From Spirogloea muscicola (lineage: Eukaryota; Streptophyta; Zygnematophyceae; Spirogloeales; Spirogloeaceae), in NCBI GenBank assembly GCA_009602725.1, contig WELB01000016.1, positions 14,192-78,191 on the forward strand: 64,000 bases of DNA, written 5' to 3'. Positions 48,318-59,953 of the stretch are shown here, piece after piece (the stretch's first letter is position 1; each line of letters starts with the position of its first letter). The notes under the pieces are model-generated. The model did not search any database and had not been told where the DNA came from. It saw only the letters and a program-made list of their open reading frames with translations. Made by a program: the position numbers and the translations under genes.

Positions 48318-48735
48318 GAGAGAAGGCGCGCGGTGCGTATGAAACTGAAAGGGAGGCCAATTCTAGCCTTACAAATGTCGTGTTAACTGGGTAATGAGCT
48401 GGCTAAGGGGGACACTCATATCCCCGAGTGAGCACATGCACATCTGACAAGCTATACTGAGGCGCCAAACCACCACCACGGAAGCCATTAGCCTGGGCTA
48501 ATGCACGACCAGCACGCTGGTGTATCGCGAGTGCCTGGGAGCGCTGTAGACTCAATGATAGCCGCATTCTATAGCATGCAACGATGGCTTGCGGGACGCT
48601 AGAATGCCCTAAGCTACCCGCCCAACTACGTCGGCGAGCATCGACATGCAGTGCCAGGCGATGGAGGATGGAAGACCACTTCGTTCCGTAACCGCCGTAT
48701 ATGTCCATGGCGCATGAGAAGAAGTGGTCGCCCTA
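48318..48735 (-). mobile_element. LINE C-terminal fragment with 100-bp 3' repeat
   Basis: On the minus strand the frame reads DHFFSCAMDIYGGYGTKWSS, then ILHRLALHVDARRRSW and MRLSLSLQRSQALAIHQRAG, matching the terminal region of the LINE at 39707-40297 in layout (the DTFG/DIYGG motif, then an LQRxQAxAxHQ motif). The 100 bp at 48318-48417 that follow are repeated at 13308-13407. Only the last part of the element is left. Confidence 0.78.
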
Positions 48736-48834
48736 GGGAGATTGGTTTCCGCCAGCTAGTCTTTCGGATTTGCGGCTCCTCACTTATGGTTTTTGAGTAC
48801 TTCATCCTACCCCAGTTCTGAGATGGCCCTTCTG

Positions 48835-49540
48835 GGCCCGGCAGGCCATCGAGCGGCGGCTGGGTCTGCCAGGCTTCAATGCTGCCGGCTCCCTCGCTAA
48901 GGTAATTCGCATGAGGCTGGCGGTCTCGTTCCAGCGCTCTCTGGCTCACGCAGTCCACAAGCGCGCCGGCCGCGCTATGGCTTTTTGTGCTTGTTCTTAG
49001 TGCTTCCCCTGGCACCTTCCGGTCCTTTGTTCGTTCTTTTTTGGGCTGGCTTTACCAGCCCCTATCCTCAATGGGCGAGCCCTTCTCTCTGTGGCGGCTG
49101 CCTCAGGGTCTCAGCGAAGTGCCTCTTTTCCAGCTTCGAGTTATTCTGACTTGCTGTTTCTCACTCGTGGATACTGAGCATCAATCTGCATCATTTCGTG
49201 TCCTGGCGTGTAGTCTTTCCTTTTCAGCACTATTTTTGTGGCGTTTGGGTATTGTCCATTCTTTTTTGGGCTGGCTTTGCTAGCCCCTCTTTTTCCATGG
49301 GCGAGCAGATTTCTTTCTCTTTGGCACCTTCGTAGGTTGACCACTTTGAACCTTTTCAATTCTGTGTTCGGGTGACTTATCTTTCTTTCTTTTATCGCAG
49401 CCCTTGGCACCCATCAGGAGAAGAAGTGGCTCTTCCAATGGGGGCAAGGGCTGTGAAAAGTCAGCCCGAAAAGAATTGACAGACGTTCAGGGGCCAAATG
49501 ACGGAGGGGCCGGAAGAACCACTTCTTCTCATGAGCCACA
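48835..49540 (+). mobile_element. Second LINE C-terminal fragment, opposite orientation, with hairpin tails
   Basis: The plus frame reads RQAIERRLGLPGFNAAGSLA, then MRLAVSFQRSLAHAVHKRAG, the same conserved end in the opposite direction. Downstream, TTTTTTGGGCTGGCTTTACC with CAGCCCC (49037-49063), a second TTTTTTGGGCTGGCTTTGCT with AGCCCC (49261-49286) and a reversed unit at about 49440-49530 form the hairpin tails. The phrase gtgcttgttcttagtgcttc at 48987 recurs, slightly changed, on the minus strand at 18470-18445. It is divergent from the fragment at 48318-48735. Confidence 0.75.
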
Positions 49541-49970
49541 GCGTTTGGGAGCGAAGTAAAACGATGGAGCCTGTGTTGAGGGGTGGAGGGGCCTGAGTGA
49601 AATGTTTAAGCTAGTTTTTAGCAAAGATAATGAGCAACACGAAGCTCTTCCAAAAGGGGGCGAGGTGTGGAAAATGCGCTGGGCACCCTAGTGGCCACTT
49701 GAGTCGCTGTGTGCTTTAGCGGGTTTTTGGCCCTATCGAAGTTCGATCAATCCTCTTCTGGGCTCGCCGATCACATGCCATTTCGCTCCTAAATTTGACA
49801 CTAGAAGAAGAAAGGCCAACGCAACGTCGGGCCGTCCCACGGGGACTCCCGCCTCGTCCCGTGTCCCCAAAGAAACCAATAGGTCACGGCCACACGTTCA
49901 GTCGCCAGGGCACACGCCTTGCCCTCTTCCCACCGCACGTTCGTCACTGTTATCTCGATATATCTTGAAC
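49541..49970. other. 5' flank of CDSP32, no gene seen
   Basis: Unique-looking sequence between the LINE tails and the GCC repeat. No coding frame or known element was recognised. Confidence 0.4.
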
Positions 49971-50106
49971 CTCCACCGCCGCCGCCGCCACCGCCGCCGC
50001 TGCCGTCACCGCCGCTGCCGTTTCCGCCACCGCCGTTGCCGCTTCCGCCGCCGCCGCCGCCTTCCGCCGCCTCCGCCNCCGCCGCTGCCGCCGCCGCCGT
50101 CTCCGC
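49971..50106 (+). repeat. Long GCC/CCG repeat in the CDSP32 leader
   Basis: About 135 bp of imperfect GCC triplets, such as ccgccgccgccaccgccgcc, with a single N at 50078. It lies 140 bp before the CDSP32 start codon, so it is probably in the 5' untranslated region or promoter. Confidence 0.85.
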
Positions 50107-50242
50107 TGTGTCCGCAGCATCAGCACGCCTGCTCTTTCGTCGGGGCCTTCAGGCGCTGCCAAGCGCAGTGTCGGAGGAGCGTCTGCTCCCGGCCTCGCCA
50201 CCTGCACGGGCCTTCCCAGCCTCTCAGCCCAAGCGAGGCCGC

Positions 50243-52697
50243 ATGGCGTTGGCCCTTCCCCTGCGCAACGCTGCTCCCGGGTTGCGACTGGACGCCGGCC
50301 GTCTGCTTCGGCACATTGGCGCCTCGGAGCTAGCTGCAGCTCTGCCATTGCGATGGAAGCACTCTGGGTGCAAGCTGCGATCAGGATCAGCAGCTGGAGC
50401 GACGCTTGCACGCGGGCCTGAGAGGAAGCGCTTCAGGTTGGTCACAGCGCGTCTTACTGCAGTTTATCGGAGCCGTTAACCTAGAGCACGAAGCCACTCT
50501 CCTGGCCTTGATATGCAAAACAAGCAACACTCGACGTGACTTGGTATGCGAAACGCACTCCCGTATCGTATCTTACTATCTGATGAGGACATTGCATATG
50601 ATTGTGTGCACCCGTCTCTTTGCAACACCCTTCGTCCTGCAATTGTCACCTGGCATTACTAAGTTGGACAGGGGCTACCCTGTGCCTCTGGGTGGTGTAG
50701 AGTGAGATGCGAGGCCGCTGCCGCTACCTCAGCACCAGCAACAAGCCGTCCAGGCGTTGTAGGCACTCCTTCTGACGACAAAGTCGTTCAGGTGGGCAAG
50801 GTTGTACAAATGTAAGATGCTGAAGGGGCAGAGCAGGCTACTGTGGACGTATAGAACAGAGGAGTGGGGGCGAAGATGCTGGATAAGGTATCTCACAGGG
50901 AGGAGGTTGCTTATTGGTGAATAGTGTTCTTGCAGTATGAGAAGAGTGTACGTTAGAGGTGGCACATCTGGTTGCCTTTGACTGATGTTCTGTCCTGTTG
51001 ATGCCAATCCCATTTTCTACTATTCTTCAGGTACATAACAAGGACGAGCTTGATGCAGCCCTAAAGGCAGCTAAGAACCGGCTTGTAGTCGTCGAATATG
51101 GGGCAAGGTATGGTTGACATGCTTGAAGATTGTCAAGCTATATTTGTGTTTCAGATGGTGACAATATGGATAGCTCAAGCATTGCAGCTCTGCAGCCCAG
51201 CTCTCCACACTGCTGGATCTGCTATTGAATTGCCTTTGCATGGCAGGAGTGACTGATGTATCCTGCATCAGTAGTCGGCAAGAGAAGTTGCTACTCAATG
51301 TCTGGTTCGCAAAAGATGACGCTAAGACTGCTGCGCTGTCATGAACGTGTGAACAGCCATAGTGTCAACAGCGCAAAGATCTACCCAACAATGGTGGAGA
51401 TGAGTCGAAATATGCAGGTATTTGACAACTGCAGCTTACAAGCTGTATATGAATCTGATTGCCCATAACGCCAACTGCCTTGCTTTCCTTGATCTTCAGG
51501 CAGCATCTGCTCTGCCGTCCTGTCTGCTTAGATACCCTGTGCGTATACAGCAGGCTGCCTCATCTTTGGACACAGTGGGAAGGTTGCCAAATTTCATAGT
51601 TTCTGTGGGCTGCAGGATGTGAAGTTCTTGCTGGTCATGGGTGATGAGTCTGATGAGACCACCCAAATGTGTAAAGATGAAGGTAAGCGTCAGCCTTTGG
51701 TGGTCACCTCTATCTGCACATCCGTCTTTGTCATCAGCTAGATTGCCCTGGCACGTGTTAGTCAGCAGCCTGTCAAGTGCGCTGAACTCATCTGCATCCT
51801 GATTATGTGACAGGAATCGAGAAAGTACCACATTTTGTGTTTTACAAAAATGGGGTCAAAATCCACGAAGAAGAGGGCATTGATGGTGATATGCTTGTCG
51901 GGGATGTCTTGTACTATGGAGACAGTGATGCTCCCATCCACCAGGTTCATTTCAGTGACCCCTTTCTTCATACAAAAGAGTCCTGTGCATGCAGTTGTGT
52001 AAGTTGCGTGACATTCTCCAAGGCCTAACACAGCATAAACACACTTCATTTAGATCTTTCCAGTACCTATCAAGTGCTGCTACTAATGCAATTGCACTCT
52101 GGTTTGTGGCAACATCTGTTCAGCTGCATGGTAAAGAGGATATAGAAGCCCTTCTCAAGAAGCATGCTGCAGATCACCAACTCGTCATTGTGGATGTGAG
52201 CTTGAAGAGCTGTGGCCCCTGCGTGAAGGTTCGACTAGCTCACCTCCTGTGCACCTGGTGACACGTTGGTTGCTGAGTGATAATCGCCGTCTGGCTTCTC
52301 CTAGGTCGTGCTAAGATTGTGCCATGAAGGAATCAACTCAAGCTGCTCTACTGGATGTTACCCACGAGCAGACAGGATACCAAGGCTTGTATATACTCCA
52401 GCTTTGGGTACGAGCATATTCCTAGGTGCTAAGGGCTGCTGATGCATGGTTTATGTGCAGGTGTACCCTGCAGTAGTGAAACTGAGCCGGAAGATGGCAG
52501 GTAATGCCGTATTTGCACGGCTCCTTGGTGACGAGAATGAGGCCTGCGAGGATTTGATGCGTGCCTTGGACATCAAGGAGGTTCCTACCTTCCTCTTCAT
52601 CCGCGATGGCAAGTTGTGTGGTCGCTATGTTGGCTCAGGCAGGGGGGAGCTTGTGGGAGAGGTCTTGAGACATCTGGGGGTTAGAGTCACTTACTGA
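50243..52697 (+). CDS. CDSP32: CDSP32, chloroplast stress-induced double-thioredoxin protein
   Basis: Plastid thioredoxin-like protein of 32 kDa that reduces peroxiredoxins (PrxQ, 2-Cys) and methionine sulfoxide reductase under oxidative stress in land plants. Eight exons join in frame to about 305 residues (Arabidopsis about 300): 50243-50436, 50746-50791, 51031-51107, 51357-51417, 51616-51682, 51814-51944, 52124-52228 and 52461-52697. The first exon is a basic transit peptide. Domain 1 ([74 protein letters not shown]) has no CXXC, as is normal for the family. Domain 2 carries the active site in [20 protein letters not shown], then [20 protein letters not shown] and ends LGVRVTY. An upstream GCC repeat and LINE tails lie in its 5' flank. 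Confidence 0.97.
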
Positions 52698-54003
52698 CAA
52701 GCTGAAGTTGATGTGACCAAGCTGCAGCAGGGAGGAAGTATTGTTGCTGCCATACAGCAGAGGCAGCGTCACAGCATAGAAGTTGTCTATTGAATTGGCA
52801 CCTACAAGATCTTGCGGCATGTGTGGTGTGATATGCGCCTCACCGCCCCTTCAGCCCCAAGTAATCATTCAGCGGGCTTGTGCTTAGCTCAGATGTTTGC
52901 GGTGCTACTACTACGGTGTCAGATGCCCAGGTGCTAGACCTGGGTCTGAGCTTCAGGGATTATCCTAATATAACCTGTAACCAGTGAAGGGGAATGATTA
53001 GTGGGCTGGCCAAGCTTGATCGCCCAATCGTGCCTCAAACTGTTCACATGGACAGTCGACTGCCCACATGGGCCACATTGAGTGACTGTCTTTCGCCCAT
53101 ATTCATGTCAGTACCCTTAGATGCTCTTCTGGCCTGCTTTCCTCTGCTTGCTGGAGGAGGTGGCTGCACCTCGTAGTTGTGATGGGGACAACTCTTAGCA
53201 AGCAAATTGGATGGTCAGCTCCTCGATAGTACATTGTGATCCTAAGAGGTGTCCCATACCTTGACAAATTTGATGTATGATCTGCTAGTCATGCTACAGT
53301 AAGGGCTGGCCATCCTGTTATTGTAGCGGGCATGCCCCGACTGTAAAGAGTCAAGACAAGACAATGTATCTGTAACATAACCATACCAGAAAAGCGTCAG
53401 TCAAGCCAATAGACACCTATGCATAGGTCGGCCTGCAGGCATAATCCGTGGCCAGTGTGGCCGTGTAGTTTTTGTGCTGGTGTATTGCTAGCACATTTCA
53501 ATACGATACCAACCACCTGCAATGTGCTACAATGCTTAAATCTGCTAAGAAGTTGCTCAGTCTACGTAGCTGTTGATGCTTTGATGTTGATCAGTCTCAA
53601 TCCTGTTTAGCACCGAGTCGCTCAGGAAGTTACTAATTGGGATACACAAGGACAAGGATGCTGACTTGCTTCACGTGGATTATATCTGGCATCGGATTCA
53701 CGTGGTCCAGAGAGCAGGGATGATCAACTCTTGGCCAGTGAAATCCTGGACTGATAATCTTCTACTTGGGCTTCTGGGGTGGCACTGTTGGGCTGCCGAC
53801 CTGTTCTTGATGATACTCAGAAACCATTCACGCTTACAATCATGCAACATAAAGTTTGCAAGGCACAACGAGCCAATGAGCCACTCAAATACAACTTCCC
53901 GTGGGCACCAGCCCTCAGCACTGTGATGCTCGCGGCAATTTCCGCTCATTCTTCATTCAGTGATTTTGGTAGGTCTCTGAGCAAGAAATCTTGACGCAAC
54001 AAC
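52698..54003. other. Spacer after CDSP32, no gene seen
   Basis: The first 150-300 bases are probably the CDSP32 3' region. Short open frames on both strands near 53660-53990 lack any recognised domain. No hairpin repeat was found. Confidence 0.4.
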
Positions 54004-54177
54004 GATGACGAGGCAGGGGAGAAAGTGATTGTGCTGAAATGAACCTGACTTATCGTCTGGTGGGGTTGCTATGAAGACCGAGAGGAAGAATGATGGCTTC
54101 CAATGATGGGGCAGGGAAGACTGATGTGCTGAAATGGAGCGTGACTTATCGCCGGTGGGGTCGCCATAATGAAGACC
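54004..54177 (+). repeat. Tandem duplication, about 97-bp period
   Basis: Two roughly 77-bp copies, 54004-54080 and 54101-54177, share the phrases gaggcaggggagaa / ggggcagggaaga, gtgctgaaatg and ctgacttatcg / gtgacttatcg, and end gaagacc. They are about 80% alike. They lie just past the 3' end of the gamma carbonic anhydrase gene. Confidence 0.75.
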
Positions 54178-54218
54178 TTAATGAAGGTACACCTGAACCT
54201 CTCCAACGCACTTAGTTT

Positions 54219-56007
54219 CTACGACTTCTGCAGTGCCTCTGGCACCTTCTCACGAACAATGCCGAGTTGGGAGTCATAATCATCGTCCCGCTGCGCCCAC
54301 TCTGCACGCTTTGCCTTGTCCAGCTCGAGCTCCTCAAAGCTTTTGCTTGTCTCGACTGCGTGCTCAGCGCCCAGGCTGGCGTAGTTCTCCGCAGACTTGC
54401 TGATGAATGCCGACTCCTCGCTGGACAGATTCCTCAGGAACTTTGCCGGGTTGCCGGCCCAAATCTGTAGGCAACCCAGATTGATGAGGAGAAGCATTCT
54501 GCTGGCCAGAAAGCAAGTGGACTTCTAGCTATGACTTCTAGCTATGCCTGCACGCTAAAGAGCCTGCCTTTGGCTGTTCTGCAGCTGAGCCAACATGCGT
54601 GCTCTCACCTTGCCTGACCTTGCTTGACCTCATGGAATTAGAATCATGAGTACAGAATGCATGATGACAAGATATCTTGCAACCTCTGCAGTGCCTTTGT
54701 GCTGGCCGCTGACGCACCTGGCCAGAGGGTATTCTCGTATTTTGAGTGACCAGGGAGCCCGCTGCAACCATGGCGCCCTTCTCAACGACAACACCGTCCA
54801 GCAGGGTCGCGCCCATGCCTACAAAGCTCTCGTCTTCCACCGTGCATGCATGGAGCACTGCATTGTGGCCTGTCGGAGGAAAGGAACAAACACTGGCCTG
54901 TCAAGCAAGTGGCGATGCGTTGGCTCTTACAAGTCGGCCAGTAATAGCTAGCCCCTGCTGGCATCGAGGTACTCGTCCTCCACAAGCAAAACGTAGCCAA
55001 GGCCTGCCATCAGAGCGAGCAGCACGAGCTGACCAACAGTGACGTCGCTGCCGATGACGGTGGGCGCCACGTTGCCGCTGACATTCGTCTTGGCAACGTG
55101 CACGATGGTGCCGTCCTGGATGTTGGTGCGCGCCCCCACGCGAATGTAGTTCACGTCGCCTGTGCCAAAGGGGACCATTGGCTCTGATCAAGACAGGCGC
55201 TAGCCAAGGCCATCGGCCAGATGTGGTGCCAGCCAGTCGGGGTCACACTCAGCGCGGCGCTCAAGTGGGCAAGTCTCAGCCACCGTGGCAAGCTGGAGAG
55301 CAGGCCTTATTGGGCTAGCCTGGCCAGTCAAAGGTGGGGGAAAGCATCGAAGACGGCATCCACGAGGACAAACGACCGAGTAAGTGGGCCGCACAGCAGC
55401 CAGAGATTGTGACAGTCACTCGCAGCGGACTGGCCGCTGCCAAGGCCCTGCGGCGCTGCTAATGCCTCTGCCAGCCAGTACTTGCCCAGCTGCCGACGCA
55501 AACTCATAAGGTGGAGCGGCACGTCTCATTGACACCCACGTTGGTATGCCGTCCGTGCAGGCCTTGGCTGCTCCGGCGAGGATCGCCACCGCAAGTGCCC
55601 GACTGGTGTGGCCAGAGGGGCGGGGGAGTTGGGGCATGGAGACGCACCTCGCAGGACGGCGCCGTACCAGATGGAGGAGTGCTTGCCCACAGCCACGTCG
55701 CCAATGAGCGCCGCGCTGGGCGCCACAAATGCGTCCTTGTCCACCGCCGGCGCCTTATCCATCAGGTTCATCAGCGTGCGATGCCGCGACACTGCGGCGG
55801 CGACGGCGGCGGCGGCGCTGGAGGCGGTCAGCAACCGGCGGGGCAGGGGAGGAGACGGCGAGGGAGGCGGCGGAGAGGGCGGCGCTGCTCACGCTGCTCC
55901 TTGAAGGCGGTGCTGCCCTGCAGGCGGCAGCCGAGGCGGTCCAGCGCCTGGCCCGTCTCGCGCACCCACATTCCCACCGTGTACAGCACGCGCCCGAGGG
56001 ACGACAT
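54219..56007 (-). CDS. GAMMACA: Mitochondrial gamma carbonic anhydrase, complex I subunit
   Basis: Left-handed beta-helix protein of the matrix-exposed carbonic anhydrase domain of plant mitochondrial complex I. Five exons join in frame to 260 residues: 55893-56007, 55648-55791, 55034-55159, 54718-54869 and 54219-54464. From the ATG at 56007 the sequence runs [20 protein letters not shown], as in plant gamma CA1/CA2. Hexapeptide repeats cover [40 protein letters not shown] and [10 protein letters not shown]. The three zinc-ligand histidines appear to be present: one in GTIVHVAK and two in [14 protein letters not shown], suggesting a CA1/CA2-like rather than a CA-like member. The C-terminal helix is [20 protein letters not shown] and ends LQKS. 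The alternative upstream start is GTG only, so 56007 is preferred. Confidence 0.96.
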
Positions 56008-56016
56008 CGCCACGAG

Positions 56017-56078
56017 CGGCGGTGACGGCGGCGGCGGCGGCGGCGGTGGCTGCGGCGGCGGCGGCGGCGGCGACGGCG
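56017..56078. repeat. CGG repeat at the gamma carbonic anhydrase start
   Basis: A nearly pure CGG/GCG run just upstream (on the minus strand) of the start codon at 56007, so it probably lies in the leader. Confidence 0.8.
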
Positions 56079-57209
56079 GACGTCGATCCCGTCGTCGTTA
56101 AGTAGCTGGCACGCCCACTTGGCAGCGAGGACGACCGTGGTCTCGCAGTCCTCCGTGCCACTGCCTGGCGAGGGCTTCTCCCTGGCCCTCGACGGCATGG
56201 TACTCGAGCTCTTTGCTTAGCCGGGGCTGCCACCACTGCCCAGCACGCATGCTGCCATCGTCCTTCCACGCCTTGAACCACTACAAGCACCAGGTTGCCC
56301 AGCGGGGCTTTCGGCGACGCCCAGCCATCGCAGCCAGCACCGAGAGCCGGCGGGCCAGTCCCAACAGATGTACAGGCGAGGCTCAGATTGGCTTTGTGTG
56401 TGGTAGGGGTTGAAACGCTCATTGCCGCTTGCACATGCTGATGCTCGCGCCTAATGCCCTGACGGGATTTAGCAATGGGAAGTGCAGCTGGTCATCTCTG
56501 CCGCTGCTGGCGCTGCTGCGCCGCTGCTTCGCCGCTGCTCGGTGCACCCTTGGCCTTGGCAGGGCCCCTTGATCAAGCAGGGTTGAAGTTAGTCGGTCAG
56601 CTTTGCGCAGGCGGCGAGCTAACTGAGGCNCCCTCCCTCCATCGTTTTCGGCGCTTATGCTCCGCAGACAATGCTTCACCGCCCCGCCGACCTGCAGCCG
56701 TTCTTCGCGTTGCTTTCAGTCGTGCAAGCTCGGGCCCTGTGACGACTGAGCAATTGACAGCCAGGCCCTACGACCGCTCCGGGCCTTTCAAGCAGCCATC
56801 ATAAGTCCTTCAGATGCCGCGCAGCAGGATCGCATTGTGGCCAGTCCTTACTCAATTGCATAGATCCTACATAGAAGGCCAGACGAGCATTAGCTGCTGT
56901 AAATGGTTGCGAAACCCTCAGCGCCTGTGTCAAGCGCAGGCGACACCACAGATATCACGAGGAACGACCGACTCAGTGCGAGCAATTTGTCATGTAATTA
57001 ATGCCTGGAATTGCATGCCACAACTGACACTGAGCTACCTTGTCCTCATCCATAGATGCACGAGACTGACTCCATACGCAGCTGTGTGAGCACGGCTGGT
57101 TCGCAAGCAGTTGCATTTAAGACACGAGGCGCAGAGGACGGGTCGTCCTTGTGGTCAAAGTGCTCAGCTTCGACCCATATGACTTACTGTGATTTGCTGT
57201 GGGGCGCAG
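56079..57209. other. Divergent interval between gamma carbonic anhydrase and TOM7
   Basis: It should contain the gamma carbonic anhydrase promoter and the TOM7 promoter and first exon. A single N lies at 56630 in a CT-rich stretch. Open frames at 56475-56804 have no recognisable TOM7 N-terminus. No repeat of the hairpin family was seen. Confidence 0.35.
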
Positions 57210-57577
57210 GTGGAGAAGGAGCTGAAGCAGTGGTCCACGTGGTTTCTGAAGAAGGCTAAAGTCGCAACGTACTACGGCTTCATCCCGCTCGTCATAGTCA
57301 TTGGAATGCAGGTGAGGGCTGCGACCGAAGGTCGTACTGGTTGCCAATTAAGTGTCGGTCCTTCACTCCCCTCACAGCTGCAAAAGAAAGGATTGTGATG
57401 GTTTTTTAGCAAGCCATTTGGTTGACTTCCATTGCACGCTGTTTGGCAATACCACCTACAAAGCCACTTGCACCATGCAGTCTGGGCATCTCTGTGACAG
57501 ATCTTGAGATGCTGCCATTGTTGGCATCACAGACTGACCCCAAACCACAGTGGACGCAACTTCTTGGACCAGTTTGA
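57210..57577 (+). CDS. TOM7: TOM7, mitochondrial import receptor subunit (3' exons)
   Basis: Small tail-anchored subunit that modulates assembly of the outer-membrane TOM complex. Two exons are clear. 57210-57311 encodes [20 protein letters not shown], then [14 protein letters not shown], with the single membrane helix. 57533-57577 encodes [14 protein letters not shown] and TGA, matching the plant TOM7 C-terminus (DPKPQLxQLLxPV type). Together they give 48 of the usual 70-80 residues. The first exon, a short Lys/Ser-rich cytosolic segment in plants, must lie upstream and was not identified, so the start given is the exon border and not a start codon. Confidence 0.92.
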
Positions 57578-58209
57578 GACATGGTCACTACGGCACTAGT
57601 GTGCCAATGTTTGTTACGATGCTCTTTTCTGCCATGCGCCAAAGACTATGCGACAGAAGCATCACGGAAGGTTGCAGCATTTCACCTGCTCTTCGTTGGG
57701 TACCTTTTGCTCTAGTGACGGCTGGGCTGTGCAGTGACACTTGTTGCTAGGCTTAATACTGCCACAATGTGGCGCAGATCGACTTGAGCAGGCTAGACCT
57801 TTGTACCTATAGGCGGACTTCGAGAGTTCACTATTGACCTGCAACACATACACAACGTAATGTAATCGTGGGCCTCCTACATGCTAAGTTCTTCATGTTG
57901 CGCTGGCGGCAGAGCTCATATCTAGTTTTGCACTTCATGAGCTGAGACTATCATCTGCCCACTGCAAGCCGTCCGTGGTCCTCAAAGAGGTTGCACAGGT
58001 CGCGCTGGTCTTTCCAAAGTCGAAATGGAACTGATGCCCCATCTTGATGGCCCACCCTAATGAGGCATTGTCAATGATTGATGCTCGTCGGTCATGGCAT
58101 ACGTCTGTCTGGCTGCTACTAGGGCATGCCGGGTGCGCACCTCAGGAAGCAAGCTTGCCGAACCAAGCGAGCACGAGACCAGGCTTGGGGAGCCGAGCTG
58201 CGGAAGCAG
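57578..58209. other. Spacer between TOM7 and eS30, no gene seen
   Basis: The first part is probably the TOM7 3' untranslated region. No domain, tRNA or repeat was recognised here. Confidence 0.4.
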
Positions 58210-58262
58210 GTCATCCAAAGCGGGCGAGGGCTGTGAAAAAGCTAGCCTGGAAAGGATGGACA
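58210..58262. repeat. Hairpin repeat unit upstream of eS30
   Basis: GGGCTGTGAAAAAGCTAGCCtggaaaggatggacaagttc is a diverged copy of the ggctgtgaaaggccagccc family with the usual following phrase. It lies about 330 bp before the eS30 start codon. Confidence 0.6.
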
Positions 58263-58587
58263 AGTTCCGAAGGGAAGGAGAGGAAGCAGAGGTCCGAGCT
58301 GCACGGTTGTACGGGGCACGGAACCAGTGCCGCCAGAGGGGGTTTGGGGGTTTGCTTTCGGGCTTCTGCGGGTGGGGGGGCGGGGGCCCCGATGCTTGCC
58401 ACGTGCTGAGGCGCGTCATCGTCAGGGAGATCGAACGGCGCTGCGCCAGCCCCGCTCGGGGGTTCCTGGAAACCCTAATTTGCGCCTTTCGACCCCGTCG
58501 CCTCTCTTTGCGTTTTGCGCCTCCATCGGCAAGCTCCGCCGTCTCCGCCGCCGCCGCCGCCGCCGCCGTCGCAGGAGCGTCGGCGCC

Positions 58588-59422
<835 letters not shown>

Positions 59423-59953
59423 GCATGCAGTTACATCGAGGTCTGCTACTGCATGAAAGGCACCTGCTGCTGCGTTGGAGCTTCACTTGAAGTGATGGAG
59501 AAGGGGTGAATGGACACTTTTTCGTTCTTTTGCAAGAAGAGGGTGACTGCCTCTTGCTAGTTGATGCCGCCAGCAGCGAGCGAGGACAGGAGGGGAGCAA
59601 GGGAAGTGACTCATACATGGGTTTTGAGACAAATTGGGAAGGTTTAAACCATGTTGGTGGACACTGTTGAGCTCTTGACTCGGCTTCATAGTGAAGCTGT
59701 ACAGAGCGTGGTGTGAGCTGATGTTGCAGCATACTCAATGTGAGCAGTTTTATTCGCATTTTTCTTGAAACAATGCACTATACATCTTGGTTACCAACTA
59801 TTCTGTAAGTGAAGATCTACTGCAAGGTACTTTAGTAGCATGTGGATGCCAAGAGCAAGCTCATCTGGGTTGACTTGTCACTAATTATCACCAAGTACAA
59901 TACCTACTTTCAAAGCACCAGTCGATCACACAGCTGATGATTGCCCACTGTCT
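59423..59953. other. Convergent 3' spacer between eS30 and TTI1
   Basis: Holds the 3' untranslated regions of both genes. A minus-strand open frame at 59403-59759 is antisense to this spacer and has no recognised domain. Confidence 0.4.

Noticed and set aside
49919-50479. Plus-strand frame starting in the GCC repeat as a longer CDSP32 N-terminus
   Set aside because: It begins with a poly-Pro run from the repeat and crosses an N; the ATG at 50243 gives a normal transit peptide and an in-frame 305-residue product.
56475-56804. Open frame as the TOM7 first exon
   Set aside because: It lacks the Lys/Ser-rich TOM7 N-terminus and shows no fitting donor into 57210.
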